DNA from: Apostichopus japonicus
Taxonomy: Eukaryota > Echinodermata > Holothuroidea > Aspidochirotida > Stichopodidae
DNA: 64,000 nucleotides
Assembly (NCBI RefSeq): GCF_037975245.1
Contig: NC_092579.1
Span: 28,154,166-28,218,165 of the forward strand
Direction of reading: 5' to 3'
Within the stretch, counting starts at the first letter, position 1; each line of letters begins with the position of its first letter. A model generated the notes under the pieces. It was not told where the DNA came from, searched no databases, and worked only from the letters and a program-made list of their open reading frames with translations. Below, in pieces: positions 1 to 10,689 of this stretch. The position numbers and the translations under genes were made by a program.

Positions 1-309
1 AGCAAAGGCCACGTTTTGTATAGTAGCTTATTATAGACGATCATGAAGTGTTTTTGCTCGTTACTTTCTTACTTGCTGCAGTTTGCAGCGTTTAATACAG
101 ACTAGCGTCACAAAAAAAAATAGAATTATGAAAAACGTCACAAATTGATACCCACTTCACGTCTCCTTCTCATATATAGTACACTTACGGAATCTGAAAA
201 TCTTTTACATATTTCATCATATATATTCTTAATATAAATAAAATAGATAGTTTAAATGGCTTTCATGGTAACTTTGGTTTGACCATACGACTATTTATTT
301 TTTCTTCAG
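1..309. other. Edge sequence upstream of gene A exon, no gene seen
   Basis: AT-rich sequence ending in a T-rich tract and the CAG acceptor (ag at 308-309) of the first visible gene A exon. By analogy with genes B and C this is intron; the two 5' exons of gene A would lie before the window. Confidence 0.5.
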
Positions 310-1933
310 GTGTTAAACGTTGGTGCCTTAAATGGGATAGTATGCTATCGACAACTTGGTTACTATTTGGAGCAGCTCTTCTTATGCTCGATTTCTGTAA
401 CTTCTTTCCGAGATTGTATGCACAACCTGAAAAGATATTGCACCTTCTCATTGTGCTGTCACTGTTCATTTCAATTGCGGTTCCTCCTGTCTTGTGTTTG
501 TGCTCCAAGATACGCAGTTACTTCAAGTCTGGAGTTCCTAAACTGAATTGGGCCTCATCTCTAAATATCAGATACCTGATTAAACGAGCACAACTTCTTG
601 ATCTTCCGAACAGAGGTATTATCATCGGTTTCCTATTTTGGTACTTTATCACGCTATTAAAGCAGTTCACCTATCGCATATATCCAAGTTGACATCAATT
701 TCGCATAATCATTTAAACTTATTTTTAACCACGATTATGTTGTAACCTATTACTACGTTGTGAAGGACAAACACCATCAGAGTATCCAATCGTATAGGTT
801 ATCCCACACATTAATTCAACTTATAACGGTCTATAGATCATTGTACTTTAATACAGTACGCATTGCTCGTGGTAAAATATATCCCTTCGTAAACAATGAC
901 TTTCATATTTCTCTTAATTATCGCTTGGTCATCACGAATCACTTGGTATGTTTACGACATAACGGAAAGAAGTGAAACCTATATACGTTGTTACCAATAC
1001 GGAACTTACATAAACTCTATACTGTTAATATGATATACATTTCGACACAGCGTTAATTGAATAACATTAGTCACCCTGTGATTCACAAATATTTTCTATA
1101 TGCTTTATCGAATTAATGCAAATTTGAAAGTTTGTGTTTTTTTCATCTTTTTCTTTTTCTTTTAAGGTTTACCTGGGAAGCTGTTTCTTTTCCAGTGTAT
1201 AAGTTGTCCAGTGGGTGTTGCCATATATCGAACGATCATTTTCGTGTACATTGGTGAATGCGGGATTACACTTTCCAAGGGATTACTGTCATTCGTTGGT
1301 GTAGTGTTTATGTTTTCAGTAGGTGTATTCGTGTACCTGCTCTATTTCATCCGGGTTTCATTCCAGTGCCATTTTAAGCTATTGCTTGCTTACATCAAAG
1401 AGCTTGAATGCGACGCGAAGAGATGCAAAGGTGTCATTATGCAAGTCGCAGCAGATTTCAGTTGTTACAGACGGCTCTGCGAAGTGGTCACAATCCTGAT
1501 GTTTCCTGCAACTGTTTTGGCAATTGTCTCAAATCTTACATGGAATTATATAGTCTTTGGGACATGTGTCATGGAAGATGAAATCAGTAGAAAGATACAA
1601 CAACATATCATGATACTAGCTTGGCTTGAAATTATCACAGCATTTTTCTTATACACTTTTGCATTAGGTGGATTAAAAGTTCGTTACATCTGGGATGACT
1701 TTACTGCAAATCTTCTGCTCATGAAATCCAAAAAAAGTCATGAAAATTCGAAACCATCCTGGAAAGAAATTCTTTTTGAAGTTGAGTATTTGCTGGAAGG
1801 ATCTTATCTTCTGGTAATCACCATTTTTGGTACAGTCAATGGAATTTATATGGGTTTCCATTTTGGCAATCAAAATGTGGCCTTTTTGACTGCAGCCTGT
1901 AATGGCACGTATGTGAATTATACTTGTCATTAA
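310..1933 (+). CDS. Multi-pass membrane protein, gene A (5' partial)
   Basis: Two exons are visible: 310-615 (ends phase 1, donor GGTATT) and 1167-1933 (acceptor TTTAAG, stop TAA). The join reads NRG-LPGK, the same place and phase as RRG-LPGK in genes B and C. About 357 residues are present. The first exon has two hydrophobic stretches (around STTWLLFGAALLML and LLIVLSLFISIAVPP), then a shared NIRY..RAQLL segment matching NVRY..RLQFI in B and C. The second exon has about five hydrophobic stretches and shares the C.....DF.CYR motif and the GGL.V.YIWD motif with B and C. It is a diverged paralogue of B and C. I do not recognise a named family; the size and topology recall gustatory-receptor-like (GRL) 7TM proteins, but that is inference. 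The N-terminal exons are outside the window. Confidence 0.72.
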
Positions 1934-2356
1934 GTTTGATTATTGTGTCAGCTTCATTGGAATTATTTTCAATCGGTGAGATAATTGCACAGATTTACGT
2001 GTCACTTTCTCATCGGATCGAGATTAGTTTACTTTGTTATCTTTTCTTAATTGTATATATGTGTACATTATCTGGCAATTTTTAACAAACGAAACAAAGG
2101 CTCAGCCGTAGTATCATGCATGATTCACACGTCAATATGAAAGCAGCTTTGAACAAAAGTCAATTGCATTATTCTACACTATTTTTTTCCCATTTGTATA
2201 TATTTATTGTATATATTATTTTAAATTTGGCATAAGCAATTCCTCGAATATGTACCTTCTTTACAACCTATACTCTGACAGGATGAAGTAGACCCGGTCT
2301 TGAGCAAGTATACATGTAAGCAAGACGTCGTCAAAGGGTGCATATTCGAACAATAT
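1934..2356. other. Intergenic, no feature seen
   Basis: AT-rich sequence after the gene A stop, probably containing its 3' UTR. No conserved coding or RNA signal was seen. Confidence 0.4.
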
Positions 2357-2644
2357 CTAACATGATTTTATGAAAATATGGGAACAATATCGAAAACATT
2401 TCCTTGAGGTTGCGTCACGTATGATACCATTATATTCGTAATTGGTGTGACATATAACTGGCCACGGTGTCGATTGACCGTTCGGGTCGCAATCAGGCAA
2501 TACGCGAGGAACCATCGTATTAGAAGGACCCATACTGGCACTAGCGCCTCCATAGCATTTAAACATCGGTTGGTTTTCGTACTTAAACCCTATCATGTTT
2601 AACATAGATTCTTGAATTGTACAAAGATCCAGTGCCGATGACAT
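2357..2644 (-). CDS. Small cysteine-rich ORF, possible exon of a secreted protein
   Basis: A 95-residue open frame with eight cysteines and little low complexity, lying where no plus-strand gene explains it. The second half holds LPDCDPNG, a TPWPVIC segment and a RKCF..C segment. The spacing from the PW motif to the C..C pair loosely recalls the N-terminal half of IL-17-type cystine-knot domains, but the match is weak and no full domain is present. Flanking splice sites were not resolved. It could be a chance ORF; low confidence. Confidence 0.22.
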   Translation of the reverse strand: MSSALDLCTIQESMLNMIGFKYENQPMFKCYGGASASMGPSNTMVPRVLPDCDPNGQSTPWPVICHTNYEYNGIIRDATSRKCFRYCSHIFIKSC

Positions 2645-2955
2645 TCGAAATGGTGGCTATATATATAACGATGCTATAATATTTTTCCACTGTACAGCAC
2701 TGTAAGAGTTTGTATTTCTTATCCCAAGTTGCGACATCCGGCGACGCAGAAATGTGAAACGTGCGAAATATCAAAATATGTATTACAATCAATTAATCAT
2801 TGAAGTAATTATTCAATCACTATAGTAAGAAATGTCTTCTTTTGTTTTTAAATAAAATTACAAGACAAAAAATTCCGTATTTTTTTTTTGATTTTCAATA
2901 AGGTGACAGGCATTCTACAAATTAATCACTACAATATGATATGGTATACTAGAAT
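2645..2955. other. Intergenic, no feature seen
   Basis: AT-rich spacer. Short overlapping minus-strand ORFs here look like chance frames. Confidence 0.35.
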
Positions 2956-3059
2956 GATATGTGTGTGTTTTATGGCTAGAATCAAGTGTACAACTAATGG
3001 ACTCGATATAGGCCTACTAACGAAGCGCTGTCAAGATCACATGGCCATAACCCATTGCT

Positions 3060-4060
3060 AGAGGATTGGACTGAGTGCAGGGGGTAGGAAGCTTCCAAAT
3101 AGTGGGGGGGGGGCACAACATCAGAGGGGCACTTTCTCATTCCACAACCACCACTCGTTATGGTATAAACCGATACACACGGGCCATATGACTTAAATAT
3201 ATACGATGTGTTAGTATGCTATCAATACTATTATGGTGCACGTGACTCTATTAACCTATACATCTGTACTTCTGTCCATCCATAATTTAGAACTTTCCCC
3301 AAAAATTCCTCCTGTGTTCATTCCTTCAACAAAAGTCTTTAGCAACCTCGGTTAAATCCTTAGCATGTACAGACTAAAAATAAATAATTAAAATGAAATA
3401 TTAAAATTAACAAAGGCTTAAGATATCCAAAAGACAGTTCTACATCAAATGGGCACATTTTATTTGCCAGTAGGACACATTTGTTATTTGGACATAAAAA
3501 GTGGGGGGGATGGGTACGTGCCCCCAGTCACCCCCGGCTCCTACCCCCCTGAATGGGTGTTCAACAAGATCGATTTTTTGGGGGGATTCTACCCCCATGC
3601 TCTATCTTGAGTTGATATGCGTTGAGTCATTGTATTATCATTACTATCATAGCAAGGTCGAATTAAGAAAAATGATAAGATGCTGACAGTCCTGCCCATA
3701 GTAATAGTTTCATAAGTTTAGCCATAAGAAAAAAGACGCCAGTTAGTGGCGAGTGTTTAACGTAACCCCGTCAGATTAGAACTACATTCCATGTGAAAAA
3801 ATTTGTGTCCACGTTGTAATGCTCTGTTACTGCAGCACAGTTGCTCAGTCTAGAAGCGTAACCAAAACTTTCCTTTTCTGAAACTATATCAGACTATGAG
3901 AACTTTTCTTTCTTGAAAATTCCCTGAAACTTAAAACGTTTTGCTATGCATTACATCAGTGGCGTAGGAAGGTACTTTTGAGTGGGGGGGGGGGGGGCTG
4001 AAGAACGATGGCCGGCCTGGGGGAGGGTTCTAAGGGGAGGGGGTGTCCCCCTCCCCATTG
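3060..4060. repeat. Cluster of dispersed G-rich repeat fragments
   Basis: Three G-rich pieces occur at about 3080-3150, 3500-3600 and 3956-4050. Two begin with a GTAGGAAG motif followed by a long G run. Relatives appear at 41508-41580 (GTAGGAAGCTTCC then G-rich) and, with the related start AGTGGCGTATCC, at 37070. They look like old copies of short interspersed elements; no ORF belongs to them. Confidence 0.5.
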
Positions 4061-4733
4061 GAAATGTTTTGCATTTTCAGGTGGCCTCAGATGCAATTTG
4101 GTGCAATACAGCACACTTCAACACCCACTCCATTTTGTAAATAATTTTGCATTTTTACCTGGCCTTAGATGCAATTTGGTGCTGCAGTATTCCGAAATCA
4201 CTGAAGCGCATTTCTGATCATTAAGACGTCGGATAAGATAAACGTTATGAATGCATCCCCTTCTCTCCAATCCCTTTGTCCTATGTACTTTTTAAGAAAA
4301 GTTACCCAGGAAAGAAAAACCTGGGCACGAAAATCCAAACAAGGAACCGACTGATCCGCTCTCAACCCCCTGCAGTCCCCTTGCATCGAGACTGTGAAAT
4401 GAGCGTCAGGTGTGTATTACGATTCCCTTAGATGGGAACATAATGCTACACATGATCTTAGCCAAAATGCAGAGAAGCGATCTTTTTCCTATCTAGGCTT
4501 TCTTATTTCCTTCTTCCTGCTTACATGCACCCTAAGCAAACTGTTCCTATTTCTATTTCACTTTTATGAGGTATGTTATAGAAGTTATATGATCTTGACT
4601 ATTATGGAGTGACAAATCTAGGTCACATTTAATAACTGGAACATTAAAGTTACTTTCATTACTTGAAGTAAATGTAACATGTCATGGTACGTTATAAATA
4701 GAATTTTGCCTACTTAAATAAAACTATGGATCC
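4061..4733. other. Intergenic, no gene seen
   Basis: Contains a short imperfect internal repeat (GATGCAATTTGGTGC at about 4090 and 4169). Nothing else could be supported. Confidence 0.35.
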
Positions 4734-5001
4734 TACCTTAGGTCGACAGTTACATTGACTTACACACTAAATTTAATCTAACCCTAACCCTTTTTTCTAA
4801 CCCTAACCCTGAACCGACCCTAACCAAAACTTTTAAATGAACGTTTTAGAGGACGGAGAACATTATAAAGCTATTTGCGACAATAAAAAAGTGTCTTAAA
4901 ATGGTAGTGAAAACATTAGGTCGACACTGAAATGTCGACCTTAGGTACACTGTTGACCTAAGGTACACTTTTTTACCATAAACTGTCGACCTAAGGTACA
5001 T
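4734..5001. mobile_element. MITE-like element with TIRs and internal telomere-like repeat
   Basis: The left end TACCTTAGGTCGACAGTT (4734-) is matched in inverted orientation by AACTGTCGACCTAAGGTA (ending about 4999). A second pair of inner copies of the GTCGACC/CCTAAGGTACA motif lies at 4933-4973. The interior at 4780-4826 has several CCCTAA units, a telomere-type repeat. Length about 268 bp with no ORF, so a non-autonomous DNA element or foldback is the best reading. Confidence 0.68.
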
Positions 5002-5007
5002 ATTATG

Positions 5008-5065
5008 CTTATATATATATGCTTATATATATATATATATATATGCTTATATATATATATATACA
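5008..5065. repeat. TA-rich microsatellite
   Basis: Tracts of (TA)n interrupted by GCTTATA units directly abut the element ending at 5001. Confidence 0.85.
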
Positions 5066-6106
5066 CTAGGTTACATGTGAAAATACTGCAATTCCTCTTT
5101 CTGGCATGTATTTTTGTGCTTCAAACTCGCAACTAGAAAATAAAGAACTATATTAAAATAATGCAGATTTGCTCTCTCTCCACCTTGCCCTTGCCCTCGC
5201 ACTACCCTCCAGCCAATCTCCGAGGCATTGTTGAAGTTTTCATTCGGTAACAGCTATACACCTATCTGGCTAGCTGACAATGAAAAGCGACTATTTCGAT
5301 TCTTTTCCTGCTCTATAAACTCATTTAGTGACATTTAGCGACCAAGCTTGCACTCTTGCACCCCTCCCCACCCACCCACCCACAGTATCCACCAAAACTG
5401 CCGTAAGAGAGGGTTACAAGGCAAGGTGACTTCGCTGCATCTTTGAAGGAGTTCACTAAGTTTCTAATTTGGCACTCTATTTCCTTATCACGAGACAGCA
5501 TAATGGTTACCAAGGATGGGTCAGTATGTGACAATTATTACTTTCACAACCCATTCAGTCTGTTGCAAACGCATGCCCCATTTAAACAGGTATTAATACT
5601 AATCCGCAAACCATGGCTATGAAAACAATATTTAGTACCACTTGAAATCTACTGTGTCCGCAAATAGTCTGCTATAAAAAATTAACAGTATATAACAAAA
5701 CAACGTTATAGGCTTGTTTTCGTTATAGTTAATGATAATGCTATGTAGCCTACCACTGTTAGACATAATGTGACAACAGAGAATGCAATAATGAAAGTAT
5801 GCCAAAGTTCGGTGCATCCTGTCTCTGGCATGCCCTTCACATAATTACATGGTGACGATGTAATTTGCGTGTAACAAATGGGTATCGTTATCAGTTTCAA
5901 ATTCGAGTTAATCGGTAATAAAATATTGACATTTTTGTTTCTACTCTTGGACTAATAACAGTTGTCAGAAGTATGCTGCATGAGATGAGGGCTCAACCGT
6001 ATATACTTCAGTAGTTCGCAACTTATATACAGTAGCGGTACGAGACTGGCACATTCGGATTGGTATTTGTTAAATTACCGTAAGAAAAAGGCTGTGTTGT
6101 AATATC

Positions 6107-8935
6107 ATGGCGTTCTATTTGAAGGAAAGACGTAAAGAACAACAAGAAAGTGTGTCTTTATTGTTCGCAAATGACGATATCTTGTCCCTTCGAGGAACAG
6201 ACGACATAGCAGACGAAGAACTTGGAGGAGGAGGAGGAGGAGGAGGAGGAGGAGGAGGAGGAGGAGGAGGAGGAGGAGGAAGAGGAAGAGGAAGAGGAAG
6301 AGGAGGAGAAGATGAAGATGAAGATGAAGAATTAGACAAGCCTAGATTGCCAATTCCGACCACCGTCTGGTTGATTATGAAGATAACTTGTGTATTTTTT
6401 CAAAACAAACTAGCCGTTCCAAGAGAGTGTTTCAGATGTCACATACTCGAACGAAACAAATCAGTGAGTCAATTTGTACTTTTATCTATATAAAATATTG
6501 CATATTTTTATTTATTGAAAGCCTAATGCTTGCACTACGCGGTGAATTACTTCATATTTGCTGTAAGAAAATAATGTGGCTAAATGGTCGTAGTCTCTCT
6601 GAATATGGAATATTTTTGTCGAATATTAATTATCCTTGATCTTACAATATTTAACCTTCCGTTGCTGTTTTTCTGCAGAACAAAGATGTCGTGTCCGGCA
6701 CTTACCTTTTCGATAAGGGGGTATTTTTTGGGGTTAAGGCGGGGGTTTGCTTTACAAATCAAACTTATACTTAATAAACTAAACAATGAGAATTGCTCCA
6801 AACGAAAAGATAAAATACATTTTGTACATGTTCCTGAATCTGATAGTCTTCATCAATTGTTTAATACAATTTCTTAGATTAGTGGAAGTTCGACATGTTC
6901 TGAATCTGAGAGTCTTCATCAACTGTTTAATACAATTTCTTAGATTAGTGGAAGTTCGACTAATGAATGGAATGGTTGCCTAAATGGAGACAGATATGAT
7001 TACTCGACTAGTGAAAGGACAAACCATTATGACGTAATGCAGTCTGAAAACTGTACAGCGTGTGACAGCTACTGGTGGGATTATAATGGGAGAGTATGCC
7101 GGTATGCAGATACAGATATAGGTATGTATGATCATATAGTATGAACTATGCGAACTGTTCCATGCAATTATTGGTGTTTCTCCAAAGTCACATGAACTTT
7201 ATTGTGCTGTTATTTCACGTAATTATGACGTCATTCTGATACTATGATCTACTTGACAAATTGAAAAGAAACAACATACATGTCAAACTACACACTGCAC
7301 GGATAGGGTCTCAAATAAGCTACTGTAAATCTTCCTGATCATTTGGGTCTCTAAACTTAACTAAATGATACCGATAAAAAGTTATCTTTATAACAGGTGA
7401 TCCACAAGGGACCTCGCGAACCGTTTCTATCTCACTATCAGATTTCGCTATATATATATTCTAATCTCCATCATTATAATCCACCGAAACTCCTTTATAA
7501 ACCTTGAGCGGACAGGGTATATTATTAATCATTTTTCTTATACAGTCACACATTGTCTTCGTTTTCCTTAAAGGTGTTGGAACCTGGAATCACCGTGGCA
7601 GCTGGGTTGTATCTGTGCTTCTACTCTTTAGCATCTCTGTCAATAACGCCTACGAAGTCATCACGTTTGCTCATTTTAATCGGGAGAATACGTACTTTCT
7701 CGTCAACTTGTTATCTTTCTTCATCTTCATGACGATATTATCCCTCTATCCGATCATGAGTTTGTATTCGAAGATTACGACAGTAGTAACGCAAGGGAGG
7801 ATTTCTCGAGCTCAAATATCATGGACAAGAACTCTCAATGTCCGTTACATTTTATGCCGTCTACAATTCATAGAATTTCGGAGAGGTGAGTGATTAATTA
7901 ATTAATTAATTAATTAATTAATTAATTAAACGAAATTAATTAATTAATTAAACGAAATGGGATCAAACTGTTCCAGTTTGTGTATGACCACATTTCTGAC
8001 GTTTGTATAAAACAGAAACCGTAATCACATATAGGCCTTCAATACCCATAGGCTAAGGGAAGCGTGGGCTGGGGGGGGGGGGCTTCTACAGCCCCCAACC
8101 AAATATTTTGTGAAAATTCAGGCAATAGGCTGCGAGTTTTCGAATAACCGATGCATGCCATATATGATTTGCAAATTAACCAAAAACAAATTGGTTATAT
8201 TTTTCGGCCAAGTCGTTACAGCCCCCCCCCCCCCCCAATCAAATTGGGCCCTATGCTACTACCGACGTTAATAGTCTACGGTTCCTAGAGATAATATCGT
8301 CTAGGTGGGAGAAAAACGGACCCAATTGTGGAAGGATTAAGTAGCCCATAAAATATACAAGACATTATCTGATCTATACATAGACATTTGTTTTCGTGGA
8401 AAATGTGATATGTGACGTATTTGACAAAATGAAACCCTAGTAAGAGAAAATATTACTGTTTTTGACAACTAAGAACGTATAAAGTATCTTTCAATATGTT
8501 TTTGTAAGTTACTTTGTTTTTCTGTTCAGGTATTTGTAGGGCAAGACTTATTCAGCACTGCTTAATCAGGCGTAATCGGCAGTTTTTAATTGCTTGCAGT
8601 TGGTTGTGATTGCAATATTATTTCTCTCGCTCGCGTACTAGACTTAAAAACCCTATTTGTTCATTTAGCTAGAACGTTTCCTGTTTAAAAGGTGGGGGTG
8701 GGACCATTTTTGGCATAGTTTTGTGCATGGAACAATTTAGAAAGTAATGTGATTTTGTCTTATAGTGAGACGTGGAAGGTTACAGAAAAGGCAACCAGTT
8801 TTTGTAATTGCTAATGTCCTAAGCTTACAGTTGTAAACGATAAATATGATGATGATGATGATAATAATAATAATAATGATGATAATAATAATAATAATAA
8901 TAATGATGATGATAATAATAATAATACTAATAATA

Positions 8936-8972
<37 letters not shown>

Positions 8973-9741
8973 TAATAATAATGATAATAAAAATAATCAT
9001 ATTTTTGAAATTAATAATGTTTTATTTTCTCCTTTTCTGTCAGGATTACCTGGAAAGAAAATGCTGTTGATTTGCTTTGCTTGGCCAATGGAATTGTTTC
9101 TTCATCGATTTCTAATATATTCTCCTATCCACATATGTCCAAAACGTGAGGGTTTCCACTTTTCCAAATTCCAGACATTGATAGTAACCCTTCTTTCTAT
9201 GATCGTTTGGACTAATTTTCAATACCTCTTGTTTTTGTGTCGCATCTCATTCATGCGTCAATTTCAACTTGTGCAAACCTTCGTTAAGAATCATCAGGGG
9301 GATTTGGACGGATGCCGCCAAATGATATGGACCGTTGTGTGCGACTTTAATTGCTATAGAAAGTTTGTCTACGTGTATATGATGTTAATGTTACCGTTTG
9401 TTACATGGGGGATAACCACGTCCGTATGTATGCAGTACAAGCAAGGTGAAGAGGACATTCCTTGCAACAACATCTTATGGATGATTTGGTCGGAACATTT
9501 CATGTTTCTGAGTTTAAGTCTCTCCGCAGTTGGTGGTCTTGACGTGTCGTACATGTGGGACCATTTTCGCCACAATATCCTTACCACTACGCACACAAAT
9601 GACACCGCACACTTTTGGCGTAAAATTAATCACCATCTGGATCACATGTGCTTGGAATCATGCAGCATTACATGGACAATGGCATTGTCATTCATCAGTT
9701 CCTACATGGCAGTCTATAGCACTGGTCTGCAAAATACATAG
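6107..9741 (+). CDS. Multi-pass membrane protein, gene B (complete, 4 exons)
   Basis: Exons 6107-6463, 6944-7121, 7574-7885 and 9044-9741 join in frame to 514 residues. Exon 1 starts MAFYLKERRKEQQ, then carries a poly-Gly run, RG repeats and an acidic DE repeat, all from a GGA/GAA microsatellite, then a hydrophobic TTVWLIMKITCVFF stretch. Exon 2 encodes a Cys-rich, hydrophilic loop with an NCT glycosylation sequon and ends phase 1. Exon 3 has two membrane stretches. Exon 4 has four or five, with the motif DFNCYRK and GGLDVSYMWD, and ends at TAG. Exon 2 uses the second of two tandem TTCTTAG acceptors; the first leads to a stop. The family is not recognised. A 7TM gustatory-receptor-like identity is possible, but no TYhhhhhQF signature is seen at the C-terminus. 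Confidence 0.82.
6217..6333 (+). repeat. Coding GGA/GAA/GAT microsatellite in gene B exon 1
   Basis: A run of GGA codons passes into GGA-AGA alternation and then GAT-GAA alternation. It is read as poly-Gly, then RG repeats, then DE repeats. The frame is kept. The paralogue at 14047-14169 has fewer Gly codons but more RG and DE units, so each block has changed length since the duplication. Confidence 0.95.
6828..6960 (+). repeat. 66-67 bp tandem duplication of a splice-acceptor region (gene B)
   Basis: Two units, 6828-6894 and 6895-6960, each contain TACAATTTCTTAG followed by ATTAGTGGAAGTTCGAC. The second unit supplies the usable acceptor (exon starts 6944); splicing to the first gives a frame ending at the TAG of the second unit's acceptor. 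The same pair is present in gene C at about 14666-14798. Confidence 0.9.
7891..7957. repeat. (ATTA)n microsatellite next to gene B exon 3 donor
   Basis: A run of ATTA units starts five bases after the GTGAGT donor and is split by an ACGAA insert. The gene C copy (15729-15773) is shorter. Confidence 0.9.
8846..8998. repeat. (ATA/ATG)n trinucleotide microsatellite in gene B intron 3
   Basis: About 150 bp of ATA, ATG and AAT units. It generates poly-Ile and poly-Met frames that are not genes. The gene C copy at 16663-16827 has a purer and longer core. Confidence 0.95.
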
Positions 9742-10689
9742 TGTGACTGGTGTATCAGTAGTGTTATTCTATCGTAGTAGTATCAAAGGTGGCTAATGAT
9801 ACTGCTAATTAGTGGCATGTGCCTAAAACAATACTTTATTAAAATCTATCTAAGGATGCATCTGTATAGCTTCAACTGTTGTTTACTTTTAAAGTAAAAC
9901 TATAATGAAACTAAAGACAAAGAATCCGTGGGAACGTTGTAGTAAATGTTATTTCATGCGGTTCAATGTGTTATTTCTATGGGAATGGAATCTGACGTGA
10001 GATAACAAAGACTTTGGTTACCATGGGCGCCCAGTTTCCGTAAATTTCAACTCTTTATTTATCCAGCAACTGCAAATACTTTCAACTTTCATTACGTTTT
10101 CATGTTGGATCGAGGGTTTGGAAATAGCAAAATAATCAATGGGGGCTATCCTGAAACACTACATGAAATTTGTAACTATGTTGTTCTATTACTCACAGCA
10201 CTCTCAATTGGTGCAAACGCAAGCGTTGATTACTTCGGAAGAACGGTTTTAGATTATAGATATTTTATGGCATGCAAAAATATGTTGATTGGTTCAGTAG
10301 TTTGATCTTACTCGCCTGTTTTTGTTACGATAATCCACATATCGCCAACTAATATAGCTTACTGATATGCACCAGTTGTCAACAAAAAATTACAATTTCA
10401 ACGTTTTAACTTTTCGTTTCGTGTTTGTAAATGCTTGTAAATGTAATAAATGTTAAACATGTTCTCAGTGAAACTAATCTACCTTATAATTCATCTCTTG
10501 TATACCAGCAAGTTATATTTTGTGAAACATTACATTATGTTTTGTTCTCTATAGAAGCGACTTAATTTAAAGCACAAAATACAAATTCAAGACAGAGGAA
10601 TTAAAGTTCTCTGGATTGTATCCCAGGCCCTGTTGGGGACTGTAATAAGCTTGATACAAGATATAATTAACAGACGTGATGTTATTGTT
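9742..10689. other. Downstream region of gene B, 3' UTR and spacer
   Basis: A shared ORF starting MLDRGFGN (10102) is open for 67 residues here and 83 in the copy at 17933, with different C-termini because of an indel. That pattern suggests noncoding DNA. A possible polyadenylation signal AATAAA lies at about 10445. Confidence 0.4.

Noticed and set aside
4780-4826. Chromosome end or internal telomere fusion from CCCTAA units
   Set aside because: Only a few imperfect units, enclosed by TIRs of a small element; sequence continues on both sides.
6115-6363. Ser/Pro-rich minus-strand frame opposite gene B exon 1 (also 13,941-14,201)
   Set aside because: Shadow of the GGA/GAA coding repeat on the other strand.
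8737-9070. Poly-Ile and poly-Met frames on both strands (also 16,554-16,899)
   Set aside because: They are translations of the ATA/ATG microsatellite in intron 3.
10102-10305. ORF starting MLDRGFGN downstream of gene B (and 17,933-18,184)
   Set aside because: The two copies end differently because of an indel with no sign of constraint; likely 3' UTR or spacer.
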